Assembly: GCF_900109705.1 (NCBI RefSeq)
Contig: NZ_FOAI01000013.1
Location: forward strand, 1 to 64,000
Source of the DNA: Roseivivax marinus
GTDB taxonomy: Bacteria; Pseudomonadota; Alphaproteobacteria; Rhodobacterales; Rhodobacteraceae
DNA: 64,000 bases
Direction: 5' to 3'
The translations under genes were made by a program, and so were the position numbers. The notes under the pieces were generated by a model. It was not told the DNA's origin. It saw only the letters and a list, made by a program, of their open reading frames with translations, and made no database searches. Below are positions 54,394-64,000 of the stretch, one piece after another (the stretch's first letter is position 1; the number at the start of each line of letters is the position of its first letter).

Positions 54394-54842
54394 TGAAATC
54401 GCTGCACCTTGCCGGCATCGACGATGCCGAGAAACTGTTGCTGCTGGTCGCCGCGTTCCACGCCGAGCAGGGATTTGGCACAGACGAAGACCACCAGCGG
54501 GCCGCGCTTGCGCCGCTGCTCGAGGGCTCGCCTCACGGCGCGGTCTGGCTGATCGGCCCGCGCAAGGCGCCCGTGGGCTACGTCGTGGTGACGTTCGGAT
54601 GGTCGGTCGAGTTCGGCGGCCTCGATGCGATCGTGGACGAGATCTACGTCCGCCGCGCCGTTCGGGGCCGCGGCATGGGGGGCGATGCGCTCGACGGCAT
54701 CGCCAAGGCGCTGCGGGAAGCGGGCGTAAGGGCGCTGCACCTCGAGGTGGACAGGTCCGAGGAGCGCACGATCGGGTTCTACGAGCGCGCCCGCTTCAAG
54801 GTCCGCGACAGCTACGCCCTGATGTCGCGGGTGCTGAACTAA
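54393..54842 (+). CDS. GNAT family N-acetyltransferase
   Basis: This 149-residue protein has the acetyl-CoA binding core: V-D-E-I-Y-V-R-R-A-V-R-G-R-G-M-G near 84-99 (motif A, R-x-x-G-x-G/A) and a final R-T-I-G-F-Y-E-R-A-R-F (motif B) near 128. The substrate is unknown. Its ATG overlaps the stop of a 15-codon upstream frame. It follows the nucleoside hydrolase gene on the same strand and may be cotranscribed. Confidence 0.82.
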   Translation: MKSLHLAGIDDAEKLLLLVAAFHAEQGFGTDEDHQRAALAPLLEGSPHGAVWLIGPRKAPVGYVVVTFGWSVEFGGLDAIVDEIYVRRAVRGRGMGGDALDGIAKALREAGVRALHLEVDRSEERTIGFYERARFKVRDSYALMSRVLN

Positions 54843-54855
54843 GCCTGCCCTGCGG

Positions 54856-55394
54856 TCACGACATCGACGCGACCACGATCACCATGATGACCGAGTAGAG
54901 CATGATGCCACCGCCGATCATCCAGACGGCATAGCTGCGGCCAAAGCTCGCCCGTGCCATCTGGCCGGCCTGGTAGATCAGGTCCGGCCACGTGTAGCTG
55001 ACGAAATCGCCTTGCGTGAACACCATCTTGACGCGGTTCTCGGCGTCCACCACCGGCAGGCGCCGAAAGCGTTCGTTCGACATGATCCGCAACCAGTCGA
55101 CCACGTCGTCGGTCTCACGCGCGACGCGGGGATCGCGGGTCATGATCTCGGCCAGTGTCACATCGGCGGCGTTTCGACGCTCGCCAACGATCTTGCGCAT
55201 CACGTCGCGCTCGGTCGCGACGCCGATCACCTTCTCGTCGTCGTCCACCACGATCACCGAGCCGTAGTTGCGGGCGTTCATGGCTTCCACGGCCTCCAGC
55301 ACGTGGCGGTCTCGCGGAATGTCAGGGGCTTTGGCTTTGACTTGAATTCCGGGCGGTCGCGCAGCGCCATGCCCGGGCGGTCGGTCGCGGTCAT
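54856..55394 (-). pseudogene. CBS-domain protein gene with a single frameshift
   Basis: The natural start is the ATG at 55394 behind GGAGG, giving M-T-A-T-D-R-P-G-M-A-L-R-D-R-P-E-F-K and then F-R-E-T. The frame then derails at about 55299-55303; inserting one G there restores V-L-E-A-V-E-A-M-N-A-R-N-Y-G-S-V. What follows is a normal CBS pair (about 35-150) with V-V-D-D-D-E-K-V-I-G-V-A-T-E-R-D-V-M and R-R-L-P-V-V-D-A-E-N-R-V, then a C-terminal membrane helix (about 160-178). CBS pairs bind adenosyl ligands. The result is either a recent inactivating deletion or a sequence error; initiation at an internal GTG or ATG could still give a shorter protein. Confidence 0.75.
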
Positions 55395-55496
55395 GAGGGG
55401 CCTCCGTCTCTGGTTGCCGTAGGGGAAACGTAGCCCGGGAAACACGGCCGCCCACCGATGGTGGCAGCGTGTCGCGGCACTGCCTATATCGAGGCC

Positions 55497-56918
55497 ATGA
55501 CCCTCACGATCCCGTTCGACAACAGCTACGCCGCCCTCCCCGAGGGCTTCTACACCAAGCTCGCGCCGACCCCGGTGGCGCGCCCATCGCTGGTGGCCTT
55601 CAACCGTGATCTCGCGGATATGCTGGGGATCGAGGCGCCCGCCGACGACGCCGAGGCCGCACGGGTCTTTTCAGGCTCGTCCGTCCCGCGCGGGGCCGAT
55701 CCGCTGGCACAGCTCTATGCCGGCCATCAATTCGGCCAGTTCAACCCGCAACTCGGCGATGGCCGCGCGCACCTGCTGGGCGAGGTCGTGGGCCGCGACG
55801 GCGTGCGCCGCGACATCCAGCTCAAGGGCTCCGGTCCCACGCCGTATTCGCGGATGGGCGACGGCCGGGCTTGGCTCGGGCCGGTCCTGCGCGAATACGT
55901 GGTTTCGGAGGCGATGCACGCGATGGGTGTGCCGACGACCCGCGCGCTGGCCGCGGTCCGCACCGGCGAAGAGGTGATCCGCGAAGCCCCCCTGCCCGGC
56001 GCCGTGCTGACCCGCGTGGCGCGCAGTCACATCCGCGTCGGCACCTTCCAGGTCTTCGCCGCCCGCCGCGACGGACCGGCGCTCGAGCGGCTCTATGACT
56101 ATACCGTGGCGCGGCACTACCCGGAGGTCACCGACCCGGGCGACCTTCTGGCGCGCGTGATCGACGCGCAGGCGGAACTCGTGGCTCACTGGATGAGCCT
56201 CGGCTTCATCCACGGCGTGATGAATACGGACAACTGCACGCTCTCGGGCGAGACCATCGACTACGGCCCCTGCGCCTTCATGGACGCCTACCACCCCGAG
56301 ACGGTGTTCTCGTCGATCGACCGTTACGGACGCTACGGCTACGCCAACCAGGCCGACATCATCGTGTGGAACATGGCGCAACTGGCGACTGCGCTGCTGC
56401 CGCTGATGCCCGATCCCGAGGCGGCAGTGGAGCCCTTCACCGCGCAGGTCCACGCCATGCCCGAGCGCATCCGCGCCGCGTGGGAGCGGCGTTTTGCCGC
56501 CAAGATCGGCATCTCCGACCCGCGCCCAGAGGACCGCACGCTAGTCGCCGACCTGCTGACACGCATGGCCGCAAATCAGGCCGACTTCACCAACACCTTC
56601 CGTGGCCTCGCCCGCGGCACCGCCCGCGACGAATTCACCAACCGCGCGGATTTCGACGAGTGGGAGACGCGCTGGCGCGCCCGCATCGAGGACGAAGCCG
56701 AGCCGGACGCGCTGATGAACCGCTCCAACCCGGCCTTCATCCCCCGCAACCACCGGGTGGAGCAGATGATCGACGCGGCGGTCGACGGCGACGATGCGCC
56801 CTTCCACCGGCTGCTCGACGTGCTTTCGCGTCCGTTCGAGGATCAGCCCGAGGCCGCGGATCTCGCCCGCGCGCCGCTTCCCGAAGAGCGCGTGCCCGCC
56901 ACCTTCTGCGGGACCTGA
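55497..56918 (+). CDS. selO: protein adenylyltransferase SelO (YdiU)
   Basis: This 473-residue pseudokinase transfers AMP to Ser, Thr or Tyr of target proteins in redox stress. Family sequence includes [10 protein letters not shown] near 77, [12 protein letters not shown] at about 115-126, and H-G-V-M-N-T-D-N near 240 (Asn and Asp for metal and nucleotide). It ends T-F-C-G-T: the penultimate-region Cys replaces the selenocysteine of eukaryotic SelO. The ATG at 55497 is used; 13 extra upstream codons lack support. Confidence 0.95.
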   Translation: MTLTIPFDNSYAALPEGFYTKLAPTPVARPSLVAFNRDLADMLGIEAPADDAEAARVFSGSSVPRGADPLAQLYAGHQFGQFNPQLGDGRAHLLGEVVGRDGVRRDIQLKGSGPTPYSRMGDGRAWLGPVLREYVVSEAMHAMGVPTTRALAAVRTGEEVIREAPLPGAVLTRVARSHIRVGTFQVFAARRDGPALERLYDYTVARHYPEVTDPGDLLARVIDAQAELVAHWMSLGFIHGVMNTDNCTLSGETIDYGPCAFMDAYHPETVFSSIDRYGRYGYANQADIIVWNMAQLATALLPLMPDPEAAVEPFTAQVHAMPERIRAAWERRFAAKIGISDPRPEDRTLVADLLTRMAANQADFTNTFRGLARGTARDEFTNRADFDEWETRWRARIEDEAEPDALMNRSNPAFIPRNHRVEQMIDAAVDGDDAPFHRLLDVLSRPFEDQPEAADLARAPLPEERVPATFCGT

Positions 56919-56985
56919 GCCCACACCGGCTGGCCGGCGTCGCGGGATGCCCCATGTAGTGCGGCCCACGACGTCCGAGGCCCGC

Positions 56986-57939
56986 ATGACCCCGCTTTTC
57001 GCCTACGATATTCCCACCGAGGGCACGCCCCGGGCCGTCTCGGACCTCGATCACCCGCTGCCGGAGGACGGCTATCGCTGGGTGCACTGCGACTTCACCC
57101 ATCCGGGCGTCGAGGACTGGCTTTTCGCCAACCTGCCCGAGCGCGCCGCCGAGATCCTGTCGCTGCCGGAGACCCGGCCGCGCAGCCTGGGGCACGAGGG
57201 CGGCGTCATCGTGATCTTGCGTGGCCTGAACCTGGACCCCGAAGCCGACGATCCCGAGGACATGGTGGCCTTGCGGCTCTGGGCCGGGCCGCGCCTCGTG
57301 GTGTCGGTTCGCCGCCGCATGGTGCGCTCGGCACAGGAGGTCGGCGCCGAGGTGGCCAGCGGTGACGCGCCACGCTCGCCGCAGATGCTGCTCGTACGCC
57401 TCGCCGCGAACTTCACCGACCGGATCGAGCACCACGGCGTGGCGATCGAGGACAAGGTCGACGATCTCGAGGATCTGCTCTTCGCCGACGCCCGCCAGCC
57501 CGAACGCCGCGACCTGCCCGAGCTTCGCACCGCCTCGATCCGCCTGCACCGGTTCCTCACGCCGCAGGCGGTGGCCCTGCAACAGCTGACCGATCCGCGG
57601 ATGCCGCTGATCGACGCCGAGGCGCGCGAGGACCTGTCGGAGCTTGCCGACCGCGCCCAGCGCGCCGTCGAGGAGATGAACGCGATCCGCGAGCGGCTCG
57701 CCGCGCTGGCAGACCACGTGGACATGAAGCAGAACACCCGCCTCGCCCGGAATTCCTACGCTCTGTCGATCGTCGCGGCGATCTTCCTGCCGATGAGCTT
57801 CGTCACCGGGCTGTTCGGCGTGAACGTCGCCGGAATGCCCGGCATCGACTGGGCCCCGGCCTTCGCGGTGCTCACGTTGGCCAGCATCGGCCTCGGCGCG
57901 GTGGTCTACATCGTGCTGCGGGCCATGCGCCTGTTCTGA
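56986..57939 (+). CDS. CorA/ZntB-family divalent cation transporter
   Basis: This 317-residue protein has a large cytoplasmic N-terminal domain with a long helix (about 190-255) and two C-terminal membrane helices (about 262-282 and 292-313). The pore loop is F-G-V-N at 281-284, where Mg2+ CorA has G-M-N. G-V-N favours the ZntB-like zinc efflux branch. It is a pentamer by family. It starts 67 bases after selO on the same strand. Confidence 0.88.
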   Translation: MTPLFAYDIPTEGTPRAVSDLDHPLPEDGYRWVHCDFTHPGVEDWLFANLPERAAEILSLPETRPRSLGHEGGVIVILRGLNLDPEADDPEDMVALRLWAGPRLVVSVRRRMVRSAQEVGAEVASGDAPRSPQMLLVRLAANFTDRIEHHGVAIEDKVDDLEDLLFADARQPERRDLPELRTASIRLHRFLTPQAVALQQLTDPRMPLIDAEAREDLSELADRAQRAVEEMNAIRERLAALADHVDMKQNTRLARNSYALSIVAAIFLPMSFVTGLFGVNVAGMPGIDWAPAFAVLTLASIGLGAVVYIVLRAMRLF

Positions 57940-58022
57940 GAGGCCACGCGCGGGGCTGCAAGGACCGGTCCGATGTGCCACTCTGACCGCGTTGTCCGAA
58001 ACCTGACCGGGGGAGAAGAGCG

Positions 58023-58832
58023 ATGGGCATGATGAAGACGCTGGCCAAGGTGGCGATCGGCTACGCGGCCGCGCGCGGGGTGGACCGGATGTCGAAGGGC
58101 GGCGGGTTGCAGGGCCTCTTCGGCGGCGGCGCACAGGTCAAGGGGAGCCACCCGATGACCAAGGCCGGCAGCCAGATGAGCAGCGCGCTGCAGGGTGGCG
58201 CCAGCCAGGCGACCCAGCCTTTGCAGGGGATGCTCGACCGGATGCGGGCGAGTGGGCTGGACCTCGGCGCGTTGATGGGCGGCGCCGGCGCGGCGCCGGC
58301 CGGGGCCGGGTCGAAGCGCGGCCTGCTGTCCTCGATGCCGTCAGGCACCGCGGCCGGACCGGGCGGCGGCATGGCCGGGATGATGGCCGCGGCCGGGGGC
58401 GCCGCCGCAACGGCCGGCGGCCAGGGCGTCGGTGCCCTTCTCGACCAGTTCAACACGCAGGAGACCGCCCCCGAGATGGAGAAGGGCGCGGGCCTCATGC
58501 TGCGTGCGATGATCCAGGCGGCCAAGGCGGATGGCGAGATCGACAAGGACGAGAAGGCGAAGATCATGGAGCTGGTGGGCGACGATGCCGACCCCGCGGA
58601 TGTGGCCTTCGTGCGCGAACAGCTCGAAGCGCCGGTGGACGTGGCGGGGCTCGCGCGGGACACGCCGCCCGCCCAGCGGGTTCCCGTCTACTCGGCGTCG
58701 CTGATGACGATCCGCGTCGACACCGATGCCGAGGCCCAGTATCTCGACGCGCTTGCCAAGGCGCTCGACCTCGACGAGCCGACGGTGAACGCGCTTCATG
58801 TCCAGCAGGGTGTCCACCCGCTTTATACCTGA
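58023..58832 (+). CDS. DUF533 (YebE-like) protein
   Basis: This 269-residue protein has an N-terminal Gly/Ala/Met-rich low-complexity part (about 20-140) with weak hydrophobic stretches. A C-terminal TerB-like helical domain follows (about 150-265), containing M-I-Q-A-A-K-A-D-G-E-I-D-K-D-E-K, the acidic metal-binding pattern of the family. The role is unknown; E. coli YebE is an inner-membrane protein under envelope stress control. GGGGGAGAAG before the ATG supports the start. Confidence 0.85.
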   Translation: MGMMKTLAKVAIGYAAARGVDRMSKGGGLQGLFGGGAQVKGSHPMTKAGSQMSSALQGGASQATQPLQGMLDRMRASGLDLGALMGGAGAAPAGAGSKRGLLSSMPSGTAAGPGGGMAGMMAAAGGAAATAGGQGVGALLDQFNTQETAPEMEKGAGLMLRAMIQAAKADGEIDKDEKAKIMELVGDDADPADVAFVREQLEAPVDVAGLARDTPPAQRVPVYSASLMTIRVDTDAEAQYLDALAKALDLDEPTVNALHVQQGVHPLYT

Positions 58833-58851
58833 CGACTGGACCGGTCCGATC

Positions 58852-59787
58852 ATGACGTCACCCAGATTGTCCGGGCCGGTCATCGCCTGCCTGGCCGCGC
58901 TCCTTCTCAGTCCCGACGCGCTGTTCATGCGCCTGTCGGGCATGGGCGGGGCCCAGATGTTGGCCTGGCGCGCGCCAAGCATGGCACTGATCTTTCTGTT
59001 CGCCTGGGCGCTGACGTCGCGCCGCCGCGCGGCCGACCGCGCAAGCCTGCTGACCGGCGCAGGTGCCACGGTCATGATCTGCCAGTTCGGGAACAACGTG
59101 CTTTTCCCCACCGGCATCGCACTAGCGCCCGTGGCGGTCATGCTCATGGGCGTCGCGACCGTGCCGGTCTGGGCGGCGGTCCTGAGCCGCGTCCTGTATG
59201 GCGAGGCCACGAGCCGCGCCACGTGGGTCACCATCGTCGCGGTGCTGGCGGGCATCGCGCTGGCCGTGACCGGAGACACGCCCGTGGGGCTCGACGGGTC
59301 GTCCCTTCTGGGGGCGCTGTGCGGCCTGTGCACCGCCGCGGCGCTGGCGCTGAACTTTGTCACCCTGCGCCACAACCCCGAGCTGCCGTTGCTACTTGCC
59401 ATGGGCGTGGGCGGGCTGGCGGCCGGTCTCCTCGGCATCGGGTTGACCGGCCCCGCGCAGATGGGTGACGGCGCGGTCTGGGCGATCCTCGTGACCGGTC
59501 TCTTCATCTTGCCGGTGTCGTTCTTCTCGTTGTCCTATGCGTCCCGCCATACCCCGGCGGCGGTGGTCAGCCTGTTCATGTTGCTCGAGACGGTGCTCGG
59601 TCCCCTCTGGGTGTGGCTCGGCATCGGAGAGGCCCCGACCCCGCGCATGCTCGCCGGCGGCGTGATTGTGATCGGCGCGCTGGCGCTCTATCTGCGGCAC
59701 GGCGCGCGCGAGAAAGCCCGTGGCCTCCGCGGGCGCGAGGCGCTAGAACCGGGCCCCCAGCGACCCGAGCCCGCCCGAGGCCCATGA
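58852..59787 (+). CDS. EamA/DMT-family transporter
   Basis: This 311-residue drug/metabolite transporter has ten predicted membrane helices in two EamA repeats (about 8-130 and 145-288). Repeat features include W-R-A-P-S near 39 and a late S-L-F-M-L-L-E-T-V-L-G-P. An alternative start at 58798, inside the end of the DUF533 gene, would add 18 polar residues. The stop overlaps the fur start (ATGA), so the two are probably cotranscribed. The substrate is unknown; exporters of amino acids or metabolites are usual. Confidence 0.85.
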   Translation: MTSPRLSGPVIACLAALLLSPDALFMRLSGMGGAQMLAWRAPSMALIFLFAWALTSRRRAADRASLLTGAGATVMICQFGNNVLFPTGIALAPVAVMLMGVATVPVWAAVLSRVLYGEATSRATWVTIVAVLAGIALAVTGDTPVGLDGSSLLGALCGLCTAAALALNFVTLRHNPELPLLLAMGVGGLAAGLLGIGLTGPAQMGDGAVWAILVTGLFILPVSFFSLSYASRHTPAAVVSLFMLLETVLGPLWVWLGIGEAPTPRMLAGGVIVIGALALYLRHGAREKARGLRGREALEPGPQRPEPARGP

Positions 59788-60206
59788 CCGACCGAATCGC
59801 AGATCGTTGCAGCCAAAAGGGGCTGCGCATGACCGGGCAGCGCCGGACCATCGCGCAGGTTCTGGACGATGCCCGCGACCACCCCGACGTCGAGGAACTG
59901 CACGCCCGCGCCGCCCGGCGCGACCCTCGCATCTCGCTCGCCACGGTCTACCGCACCGTCAAGCTGTTCGAGGAAACCGGCATTCTCGAGCGCGTCGAGT
60001 TCGGCGACGGCCGCGCCCGCTACGAGGACGCCCGCCGCGCCCATCACGATCACCTCATCGATCTCGACACCGGAAAGGTGATCGAGTTCTGCGACCCCGA
60101 GATCGAGGCCCTTCAGGAAAAGATCGCCGAGCGGCTGGGCTATCGCCTGGAAGGGCACCGGATGGAGCTCTATGGCGTGCCGGTGAAGCGCCGAGGCGAG
60201 GACTGA
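59784..60206 (+). CDS. fur: Fur-family metal-responsive regulator (Fur/Mur)
   Basis: This 140-residue protein has the N-terminal winged helix with R-M-T-G-Q-R-R-T-I and I-S-L-A-T-V-Y-R-T-V-K (recognition helix, about 49-60). The metal-binding and dimer domain has H-H-D-H at about 87-90 and I-E-F-C-D-P-E-I-E. In Rhodobacteraceae the closest relatives often respond to manganese (Mur) rather than iron; sequence alone cannot decide. It overlaps the upstream EamA gene by an ATGA junction, and a second EamA gene follows. Confidence 0.9.
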   Translation: MTDRIADRCSQKGLRMTGQRRTIAQVLDDARDHPDVEELHARAARRDPRISLATVYRTVKLFEETGILERVEFGDGRARYEDARRAHHDHLIDLDTGKVIEFCDPEIEALQEKIAERLGYRLEGHRMELYGVPVKRRGED

Positions 60207-60268
60207 CGCCTCCGGCGCAACGGCGGGCCATCGCGGCAAGGCTCTGGCATGACGCCGCTATTCCGCCT

Positions 60269-61201
60269 ATGGCGCCACACATGGACAATCTCCGCGGCAT
60301 CATCCTGATGGTTCTGGCGATGGCGGGCTTCGCCGTCGAGGACGCCTTCATCAAGGCCTCTTCGGCCACCGTGCCCACGGGGCAGATCCTGCTCTTCATC
60401 GGCATCGTCGGCGGCGGCGCCTTCGCGCTGGCGGCGCGTCGCGGCGGCGTACGCCTGATGGCGCCCACATTCCGGCACCGCGCCATCGTCGCGCGCAATG
60501 TGGCCGAGATCATCGGCACGATCGGCTTCGTAACCGCGATCACCACGATCCCGCTCGCCACCGCGTCGGCCATCGCGCAGGCCATGCCGCTGGTCATCAC
60601 CGCCGGCGCCGCGCTGCTTTTCGCCGAACCGGTGGGGTGGCGGCGCTGGAGCGCCATCGCCGTGGGCCTTGTCGGCGTTCTCATCATCATCCGCCCCGGT
60701 ACTTCCGGTTTCGATCCGAACGCGCTCTGGGCGGTTCTCGCGGTTTTCGGCCTCGCGGCACGCGACCTTGCCGCGCGGGCTGTCCCGTCCACCGTCAGCC
60801 ACAGCCAGCTTGCCGTCTGGGGCATGTTCATGCTGGTCCCGACGGGGCTGATCCTGACGCCGTTCACCGGCGCTCCGGTAGTGCCCGCGCCGCTGACCCT
60901 CGTGCTGCTGACCGGCGCGGCGGCGGTCGGGTGCCTGGCCTACTACGCGATCACCAGCGCCTCGCGCACCGGCGCCGTCGCCGTGGTCACCCCGTTTCGC
61001 TACACCCGGATCCTCTTCGCGCTGGTTCTCGGTGCGCTGCTCTTCGGCGAGAGTCCCGATGGCCCCACGCTCATCGGCGCGGCGCTCGTGATCGCCTCGG
61101 GGGTCTACACCCTGCTGCGCGAGCGGCGGCTGGCCCGCGCCGGCGCCACCGGCATCGCGCCGAAGCCCGCGCGCGTTTACACCTCGACCGCGCGCCGCTA
61201 G
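60269..61201 (+). CDS. EamA/DMT-family transporter
   Basis: This 310-residue membrane protein has ten hydrophobic helices in two EamA repeats. It opens with R-G-I-I-L-M-V-L-A-M-A-G-F-A near 8, and V-T-P-F-R-Y-T-R near 245 begins the final helices typical of the RhaT/EamA exporters. The start may be the ATG at 60269 or one four codons later. It is distinct from the EamA gene before fur, with little visible identity. The substrate is unknown. Confidence 0.86.
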   Translation: MAPHMDNLRGIILMVLAMAGFAVEDAFIKASSATVPTGQILLFIGIVGGGAFALAARRGGVRLMAPTFRHRAIVARNVAEIIGTIGFVTAITTIPLATASAIAQAMPLVITAGAALLFAEPVGWRRWSAIAVGLVGVLIIIRPGTSGFDPNALWAVLAVFGLAARDLAARAVPSTVSHSQLAVWGMFMLVPTGLILTPFTGAPVVPAPLTLVLLTGAAAVGCLAYYAITSASRTGAVAVVTPFRYTRILFALVLGALLFGESPDGPTLIGAALVIASGVYTLLRERRLARAGATGIAPKPARVYTSTARR

Positions 61202-61208
61202 ACCCTGA

Positions 61209-63195
<1,987 letters not shown>

Positions 63196-63199
<4 letters not shown>

Positions 63200-63837
63200 C
63201 CGGCTGGATCACTTCGTTGATGGAACAGGGCAGCTATGCCGCGGCCGCGTTCCTGATGTTTTTCGAGAACGTCTTTCCCCCGGTCCCCTCGGAGATCGTC
63301 ATGCCGCTCGCCGGGTTCATCGCGAACCGCGACGGGATGAGCCTGATCCTGATGATCGCGGCCGGCAGCATCGGGTCGCTCGCAGGCGCGGTGCTCTGGT
63401 ATTACCTCGGCGCGTGGATCGGGCTGGAACGGCTCAAGACCTTCGCGCGCAAGTACGGCCGCTGGCTGACGCTCACCCCGGGAGAGATCGACGCCGCGGA
63501 CGCGTGGTTCGACAAGCACGGCGGCAAGGCGGTGTTCATCGGGCGCCTCGTGCCGGGCGTGCGGACGTTCATCTCGGTGCCCGCCGGGCTGTCGGGGATG
63601 CCACTGGGCAAGTTCATGGTCTACACGACCGCCGGCACCGTCATCTGGACCGCGTTCCTGACCATCGCCGGATGGTTCCTCGGCCGCAACTACGAGGCGG
63701 TCTCGGGCTGGCTCGCGCCGGTGTCGAACGTCGTGATCGTGTTGCTTGTCGGCTGGTATCTCTACCGGGTGGCCACCTTCCGCCGGACCGTCCGGAAAGA
63801 GGACGCCAAGCGGGACAACTCCAGCAAGGCGGGCTAG
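63196..63837 (+). CDS. DedA-family membrane protein
   Basis: This 213-residue SNARE-associated/VTT-type membrane protein opens with E-N-V-F-P-P-V-P-S-E near 24-33, the hallmark acidic and proline loop of DedA. F-I-G-R-L-V-P-G-V-R-T-F-I-S-V-P-A-G near 113-130 contains the conserved arginines. About five hydrophobic segments are present. DedA proteins are lipid-carrier (undecaprenyl phosphate) or phospholipid flippases. It overlaps the preceding gene by ATGA and ends the eno operon. Confidence 0.93.
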
Positions 63838-63856
63838 GACCGATGCGCGTCCGGAC

Positions 63857-64000
63857 TTAGCTGCCCGGCGCGCTTTCCTGATAAACGCCCTGCTCCTTCA
63901 GCGCGTCGACGACCTCCTTCGGCATGTAGGTCTCGTCGTGCTTGGCAAGGATCTCGGTCGCGACAAAGCGGCCGTCCACGTAGCGGCCGGTGCCGACCAT
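63857..64000 (-). CDS. ccmE: cytochrome c maturation haem chaperone CcmE (C-terminal part)
   Basis: The last 47 codons of a gene entering from the right edge read [25 protein letters not shown], ending near A-L-K-E-Q-G. This is the end of CcmE, including the K-H-D-E-x-Y-M-P segment after the haem-binding strand. CcmE carries haem covalently in the periplasm to CcmF. It is on the same strand as ccmF-ccmH but 16 kb away. Confidence 0.88.
   Translation of the reverse strand: MVGTGRYVDGRFVATEILAKHDETYMPKEVVDALKEQGVYQESAPGS

Overview
The window is GC-rich chromosomal DNA from an alphaproteobacterium, most likely a member of the Rhodobacteraceae. The evidence is the lexA-comEC-gltX-gltA neighbourhood, an exact alphaproteobacterial SOS box (GAAC-N7-GAAC) in front of lexA, a zwf-pgl-pgi operon, a system I cytochrome c maturation set (ccmF, ccmH, the tail of ccmE), an Anbu-type proteasome-like operon, and a holin/N-acetylmuramidase pair of the kind that serves as the lysis cassette of Rhodobacter gene transfer agents. 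All functions are inferred from reading the sequence; no database search was run.

1-9070 is the right-hand part of an integrated element. It ends at 9024-9070 in a 47-base copy of the 3' half of a tRNA-Cys gene, a probable attachment site. It carries a compact minus-strand cassette of head and packaging genes: a gp6-like connector, large terminase, head closure protein, HNH nuclease, HK97-type capsid, prohead protease and portal. It also has an HTH regulator, an integrase fragment and an AT-richer membrane-protein cargo gene. No tail, lysis or replication gene is visible. The capsid-protease-portal order and the lack of tails suggest a capsid-forming phage satellite rather than a full prophage.

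9215-17675 holds an L,D-transpeptidase; an Anbu operon (circularly permuted ATP-grasp, alpha-E protein, transglutaminase, Anbu protease); a fused flavin oxidoreductase-SelD; the convergent tRNA 2-selenouridine synthase mnmH; and tRNA-Phe. 17676-28250 is an accessory region of secreted RTX proteins. Two genes are intact. A third, a long Calx-beta/RTX gene, is broken by two frameshifts and an amber codon.

28252-36111 contains a GMC oxidoreductase with its Tat-exported small subunit, glyoxalase I, a ribbon-helix-helix protein, the NHEJ pair ligD-ku, and a two-part YeeE/YedE transporter. 36225-45274 holds lexA, comEC, gltX, gltA, a 542-residue acidic protein with an internal duplication, and an enoyl-CoA hydratase.

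45382-64000 holds ccmH-ccmF, the holin/muramidase pair, pgi-pgl-zwf with a perfect palindrome upstream, a nucleoside hydrolase, a GNAT acetyltransferase, a frameshifted CBS-domain gene, selO, a CorA/ZntB transporter, a DUF533 protein, two EamA transporters around fur, eno with a coupled unknown gene and a DedA protein, and the 3' end of ccmE. Selenium use links selD, mnmH and selO. Lower glycolysis and Entner-Doudoroff functions are covered by eno, pgi, pgl and zwf.
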